From NCBI GenBank assembly GCA_020630355.1, contig JAHDBO010000012.1:1-17261 (forward strand): a DNA stretch of 17,261 bases, in the 5' to 3' direction. The number at the start of each line of letters is the position of its first letter. Within the stretch, counting starts at the first letter, position 1. A model generated the notes under the pieces. That model searched no databases and was not told where the DNA came from. It saw nothing but the letters and a program-made list of their open reading frames with translations. This stretch comes from Saprospiraceae bacterium. Its GTDB lineage: Bacteria; Bacteroidota; Bacteroidia; Chitinophagales; Saprospiraceae. A program made the translations under genes and the position numbers. This document shows, piece after piece, positions 13,926 through 17,261 of the stretch.

Positions 13926-15089
13926 GTGAGTAAAAAAATCCATATTTTCGATACGACGTTGCGTGACGGCGAGCAAGTTCCTGGTTGTAAATTAAATACA
14001 TCTGAAAAGCTCCTCATTGCAGCCCAACTTGATACGATGGGCGTAGATGTTATCGAAGCTGGTTTCCCGATTTCCTCTCCAGGGGATTTTAATTCCGTCG
14101 TGGAAATCAGTAAAATCGTCAAAAATGCAACGGTCTGTGGCCTGAGCCGTGCCGTTGAGAAAGATATTAAGACTGCTGCCGAAGCATTACGTTATGCCAA
14201 ATTCCCTAGGATTCATACAGGGATAGGGACTTCGGATTGCCATATTCAGAAGAAATTCAATGCTACACGGGAGCAAATCATAGAGCGTGCCGTAGGAGCG
14301 GTAAAGTTGGCAAAATCCTTTGTAGAGGATGTAGAGTTTTATGCAGAGGACGCAGGACGAACAGATAACGAATTTCTAGCGAAAGTTATCCAAGCGGTAG
14401 TCCATGCTGGTGCTACCGTAGTCAATATTCCCGATACGACGGGCTACTGTATGCCACACGAATACGGTGCTAAAATCCGCTACCTAGTAGAAAATGTAAA
14501 AGGTATCGAAAACGTACATATTTCTGCACACTGCCACAATGATTTAGGCTTGGCGACTGCCAATTCTATCGCAGCAGTCGAAAATGGGGCCACTCAAGTA
14601 GAATGTACTATAAACGGCTTAGGCGAGCGTGCTGGCAACACCGCATTGGAAGAGGTGGTGATGATTATAGACAACAGAAAAAAGGGACAATTCCACACAG
14701 ACATTCAAACCAGAATGTTACGGGGGATGAGCCAAATGGTCTCCCAGAAAATGTGTATGATGGTACAAGCCAACAAAGCCATAGTCGGGGACAATGCTTT
14801 TGCACACTCCTCTGGCATCCATCAAGATGGCGTTATTAAAAGTCGAGAGACCTACGAAATCATTGACCCTAAGGATGTTGGCGTGGATGTTTCTTCGATT
14901 GTACTAACTGCAAGAAGCGGACGTTCTGCTCTTGCCTACCGTGCAAAAAATATCGGTATCAATTTGACGAAAGTCGAATTAGACCAAGTCTATGCGGAAT
15001 TCTTAGAAGTAGCAGACCGCAAGAAAGAGGTAAATAACGATGATATTAAAATCATTGTCGAAAAAGTCCTTTCTCCTGCCAGAGCCTAA
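13926..15089 (+). CDS. leuA: 2-isopropylmalate synthase, short form without regulatory domain
   Basis: LeuA condenses acetyl-CoA with 2-oxoisovalerate, the committed step of leucine synthesis. The TIM-barrel (about 5-275) opens with FDTTLRDGEQVPG (R13, D14) and carries H202/H204 in HCHNDLG and the NGLGERAGNT motif; a linker subdomain follows with the SSGIHQDG signature. The start must be GTG at 13926, because the next in-frame Met is far inside the barrel. At 387 aa it stops where the C-terminal LeuA dimer/allosteric domain (about 130 aa in the 523-aa E. coli enzyme) would begin, so leucine feedback through that domain should be absent. This short form appears to be usual in Bacteroidota. A related alternative is a citramalate or homocitrate synthase, but the leuC and leuD neighbours favour LeuA. 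Confidence 0.9.
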   Translation: MSKKIHIFDTTLRDGEQVPGCKLNTSEKLLIAAQLDTMGVDVIEAGFPISSPGDFNSVVEISKIVKNATVCGLSRAVEKDIKTAAEALRYAKFPRIHTGIGTSDCHIQKKFNATREQIIERAVGAVKLAKSFVEDVEFYAEDAGRTDNEFLAKVIQAVVHAGATVVNIPDTTGYCMPHEYGAKIRYLVENVKGIENVHISAHCHNDLGLATANSIAAVENGATQVECTINGLGERAGNTALEEVVMIIDNRKKGQFHTDIQTRMLRGMSQMVSQKMCMMVQANKAIVGDNAFAHSSGIHQDGVIKSRETYEIIDPKDVGVDVSSIVLTARSGRSALAYRAKNIGINLTKVELDQVYAEFLEVADRKKEVNNDDIKIIVEKVLSPARA

Positions 15090-15111
15090 GCAAGATTGAA
15101 ATTATTCATTT

Positions 15112-15135
15112 TTTCACAAAGTGATGCCCTCGGCA
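15112..15135 (+). promoter_or_regulatory. leuC upstream repeat motif
   Basis: TTTCACAAAGTGATGCC (15112-15128) differs by one base from a sequence at 16577-16593 upstream of leuD. It runs into a small hairpin TGCC-CTC-GGCA (15125-15135). It lies in the 68-bp leuA-leuC gap, 22 nt before the leuC ATG. Confidence 0.5.
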
Positions 15136-15157
15136 CACGATTCATTATTAACTACTG

Positions 15158-16516
15158 ATGTCCAAGACTTTATTTGAAAAAATATGGGAACGCCATGTCG
15201 TCAAGTCAATTCCTGGCGGTCGTGAAGTGATTTATATAGATAGGCATTTCATCCATGAAGTCACTAGTCCACAAGCATTCGCAGGTTTAAAAAAGCGAGG
15301 GATTGGACTGAGAAATATAGACAAAACGACGGCAACCGCTGACCATAACGTTCCGACACTCAACCAGCACCTCCCGATTAAGGAAGAACTCTCTAGGACG
15401 CAAGTAGCGAAGTTGGTGAGCAATTGTGATGAGTTTGGGGTAGAATTATATGGTTTAGGACATGAGAAACAAGGCATTGTCCATGTTATTGGCCCTGAAT
15501 TGGGCATTACCCGCCCTGGTACGACCATTGTTTGCGGCGACAGTCATACTTCAACGCATGGTGCTTTTGGAGCAATTGCCTTCGGTATCGGTACCAGTCA
15601 AGTAGAACAAGTGATGGCCACCAATTGCCTCATCCTCACTCGCCCCAAAACGATGCGCATTACTATCAATGGAAAACTCAAGAAAAATGTTTTTGCAAAA
15701 GATTTGATATTGTATATCATCTCTAAATTGAGTGCTGCGGGCGGTACAGGATATTTTGTAGAATATGCTGGCGAAGCCATCGAGAACCTATCTATGGAAG
15801 CCCGTATGACGGTCTGTAATATGAGTATCGAAATGGGCGCTAGAGGTGGTATGATTGCACCAGATCAAACTACGATTGACTATTTGAAAGACAAGCCTTT
15901 TGCGCCTGTTACAGAGGAAGCGATTGCTTTCTGGCAAAGCCTTAAAACAGATCAAGGAGCAATTTTTGATAAGGAATATGTCTTCGATGCCACAGATATA
16001 ACTCCGATGATTACTTATGGTACCAACCCAGGGATGGGGATTAAGGTATCCGATTCGATTCCAGCACAAGAGAGTGAAAGACCATTGCAATACATGGGGC
16101 TAGAAGCTCAAAGCTCGCTCCTAGGAAAGCCCGTCAATTATGTATTCATTGGTAGTTGTACCAACTCAAGGATCGAAGATTTACGCATCGTAGCGGAATA
16201 TGTCAAAGGGAAACGCAAAGCGGATAATATCAATGCTTTCATAGTACCTGGTTCTAAAAAGGTAGAAGCCCAAGCCAAAGCAGAAGGGCTAGATCATATT
16301 CTCCAAGCGGCTGGATTTGAATTTAGAGAACCAGGCTGTAGTGCTTGTTTAGGGATGAACGAGGATAAGATTCCCGCAGGTGAGTACTGTGTCTCTACCT
16401 CCAATCGTAATTTTGAAGGCAGACAAGGCCCTGGCTCTAGGACATTCCTAGCCAGTCCATTGACCGCAGCAGCCACAGCCATCGCAGGAAAAATTGTAGA
16501 TGTGTCTGAATTGTAG
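15158..16516 (+). CDS. leuC: 3-isopropylmalate dehydratase large subunit
   Basis: With LeuD this forms isopropylmalate isomerase, which converts 2- into 3-isopropylmalate by way of dimethylcitraconate using a 4Fe-4S cluster. The 452-aa sequence is a full aconitase-type large subunit, close to the 466 aa of E. coli. The opening TLFEKIWERHVV, YIDRHFIHEVTSPQAF, the CGDSHTSTHGAFG motif and the three cluster cysteines C334 (GSCTNSR), C394 and C397 (GCSACLGMN) are all present. It follows leuA by 68 nt and precedes leuD by 123 nt in the same direction, consistent with an operon, although both gaps are longer than usual and contain repeated motifs. Confidence 0.96.
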   Translation: MSKTLFEKIWERHVVKSIPGGREVIYIDRHFIHEVTSPQAFAGLKKRGIGLRNIDKTTATADHNVPTLNQHLPIKEELSRTQVAKLVSNCDEFGVELYGLGHEKQGIVHVIGPELGITRPGTTIVCGDSHTSTHGAFGAIAFGIGTSQVEQVMATNCLILTRPKTMRITINGKLKKNVFAKDLILYIISKLSAAGGTGYFVEYAGEAIENLSMEARMTVCNMSIEMGARGGMIAPDQTTIDYLKDKPFAPVTEEAIAFWQSLKTDQGAIFDKEYVFDATDITPMITYGTNPGMGIKVSDSIPAQESERPLQYMGLEAQSSLLGKPVNYVFIGSCTNSRIEDLRIVAEYVKGKRKADNINAFIVPGSKKVEAQAKAEGLDHILQAAGFEFREPGCSACLGMNEDKIPAGEYCVSTSNRNFEGRQGPGSRTFLASPLTAAATAIAGKIVDVSEL

Positions 16517-16529
16517 CTATTGGTTTTTG

Positions 16530-16539
16530 GCCTTAAGGC
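16530..16539. repeat. 10-bp palindrome GCCTTAAGGC
   Basis: A perfect palindrome in the leuC-leuD spacer, preceded by TTTTTG and followed by TTTAGATTG. The hairpin-then-TTTAG layout recalls the array at 1-133. Confidence 0.4.
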
Positions 16540-16576
16540 TTTAGATTGAAAAGGGGTTTTGGAATATTTCCAAATA

Positions 16577-16625
16577 TTTCACAAAGTAATGCCTTACCAC
16601 ATCATTCATCACTAATCATTCATCA
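16577..16625 (+). promoter_or_regulatory. leuD upstream repeat motif and ATCATTCATCA tandem
   Basis: TTTCACAAAGTAATGCC (16577-16593) repeats the leuC upstream sequence with one change, and GCCTTACCA (16591-16599) repeats the leuA leader. ATCATTCATCA then occurs exactly twice (16601-16611 and 16615-16625). No TAnnTTTG promoter is visible here, so any action would be on the polycistronic RNA or through a protein-binding site. Confidence 0.5.
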
Positions 16626-16639
16626 TTCATTTCTACCAG

Positions 16640-17233
16640 ATGCGCGCAATCAATAAACTAACAAGTACGGCAGTTCCTTTGCCCTTGACAGATATAGACA
16701 CCGATCAGATTATCCCTGCTCGTTTTTTAAAGGCGATTACCAGAGATGGCTTTGGTGAAAATCTATTTCGGGATTGGCGATTCAAAAAAGACGGCTCACC
16801 TATCGAAGATTTTATTTTAAATAATCCTATTTATTCAGGTGAAATACTCATAGCTGGCAAAAACTTCGGTTGCGGTTCTAGTAGAGAACACGCTGCTTGG
16901 GCTATTGCAGATTATGGTTTCAGCGTAGTTGTCAGTAGTTTCTTTGCTGATATTTTCAAGGGAAATGCTTTGAATAATGGCATTGTCCCAATAACGGTTT
17001 CCGAAGCTTTTTTGGATACTATTTTTAAAACGATAGAACAGAATCCGAAGGCGACTTTCAGTTTAAATCTAGAGGAAACTTCCTTTAAGAATGAAACAAC
17101 AGGAGAAACTGTCCTCTTTGAAATAGATGAGTATAAAAAGAATTGCTTGATTAAAGGCTATGATGATTTAGATTTTTTGTTGAGTCTAGACAAGGAAATC
17201 ACCGCCTTTGAAAAGCAGCAGGTGGTTTATTGA
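16640..17233 (+). CDS. leuD: 3-isopropylmalate dehydratase small subunit
   Basis: The small (swivelling-domain) partner of LeuC in isopropylmalate isomerase. The 197-aa length is typical. Signatures are DIDTDQIIPARFLK (18-31), the substrate-recognition loop NFGCGSSREHAAWA near residues 75-88 and FADIFKGNALNNGIVPI (about 102-118). The gene is complete, ending 28 nt before the window edge. leuB, the next pathway step, would be expected downstream if the operon is complete. Confidence 0.96.
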   Translation: MRAINKLTSTAVPLPLTDIDTDQIIPARFLKAITRDGFGENLFRDWRFKKDGSPIEDFILNNPIYSGEILIAGKNFGCGSSREHAAWAIADYGFSVVVSSFFADIFKGNALNNGIVPITVSEAFLDTIFKTIEQNPKATFSLNLEETSFKNETTGETVLFEIDEYKKNCLIKGYDDLDFLLSLDKEITAFEKQQVVY

Positions 17234-17240
17234 TAAGATT

Positions 17241-17261
17241 TTAGACATTAGATTGTAGATT
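17241..17261. repeat. Copy of the TTAGAYATTAGATTG intergenic repeat
   Basis: TTAGACATTAGATTG, directly after leuD, matches the segment at 8382-8396 with one change; it continues beyond the window edge, so its full extent is unknown. Confidence 0.45.

Noticed and set aside
14603..14839. Overlapping frame inside leuA
   Set aside because: It has low-complexity, unrecognisable content and sits entirely within the strongly conserved LeuA catalytic domain in another frame.

Overview
The window is about 17.3 kb of a moderately AT-rich bacterial chromosome, almost certainly from the phylum Bacteroidota. Several genes are preceded by the Bacteroidota-type promoter (TTG about 19-20 nt upstream of TAnnTTTG), start codons lack Shine-Dalgarno sequences and follow A/T-rich leaders, and the proteins read as Bacteroidota orthologs (lipoproteins with short SPII signals, a short LeuA, a Gram-negative MltA and GmhA). 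The lineage may be Saprospiria-like, but that is an inference from protein flavour only. No rRNA, tRNA, CRISPR array, transposase or prophage gene was found.

Layout. 1-241 is non-coding and holds a run of short hairpins separated by a GTTTAG-like word, then the rpsO promoter. rpsO (S15) and pnp (PNPase) follow in the classical order, each with its own intrinsic terminator. A two-gene signalling block comes next (3287-5791): a single-domain Rcp1-like response regulator and a REC-PAS-(HisKA)-HATPase-REC hybrid protein whose H-box histidine is replaced by Phe. A perfect 29-bp inverted repeat separates it from the convergent mltA. A divergent FMN-binding split-barrel protein, a small lipocalin-like lipoprotein and an M20 dipeptidase follow. 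Then come a 59-aa ORF behind its own promoter and dyad, the convergent gmhA sharing a TTAA stop tetranucleotide with it, a secreted alpha/beta-hydrolase lipoprotein, a REP-like palindromic element, and a 513-aa all-helical TPR-like protein transcribed away from the leucine cluster.

The last 3.4 kb is a leucine-biosynthesis cluster leuA-leuC-leuD; leuB would be expected just beyond the edge. LeuA lacks the C-terminal leucine-binding regulatory domain. leuC and leuD are each preceded by a near-identical sequence (TTTCACAAAGTRATGCC), and leuD shares GCCTTACCA with the leuA leader, which may reflect a common leader-level control.

Most genes are housekeeping or ordinary accessory genes. The less ordinary signals are non-coding: the hairpin array at 1-133, the nested palindrome at 11931-12042, the repeated leu leaders, and two very long perfect hairpins (3107-3159 and 5803-5862). 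The degenerate hybrid kinase is the most notable protein.
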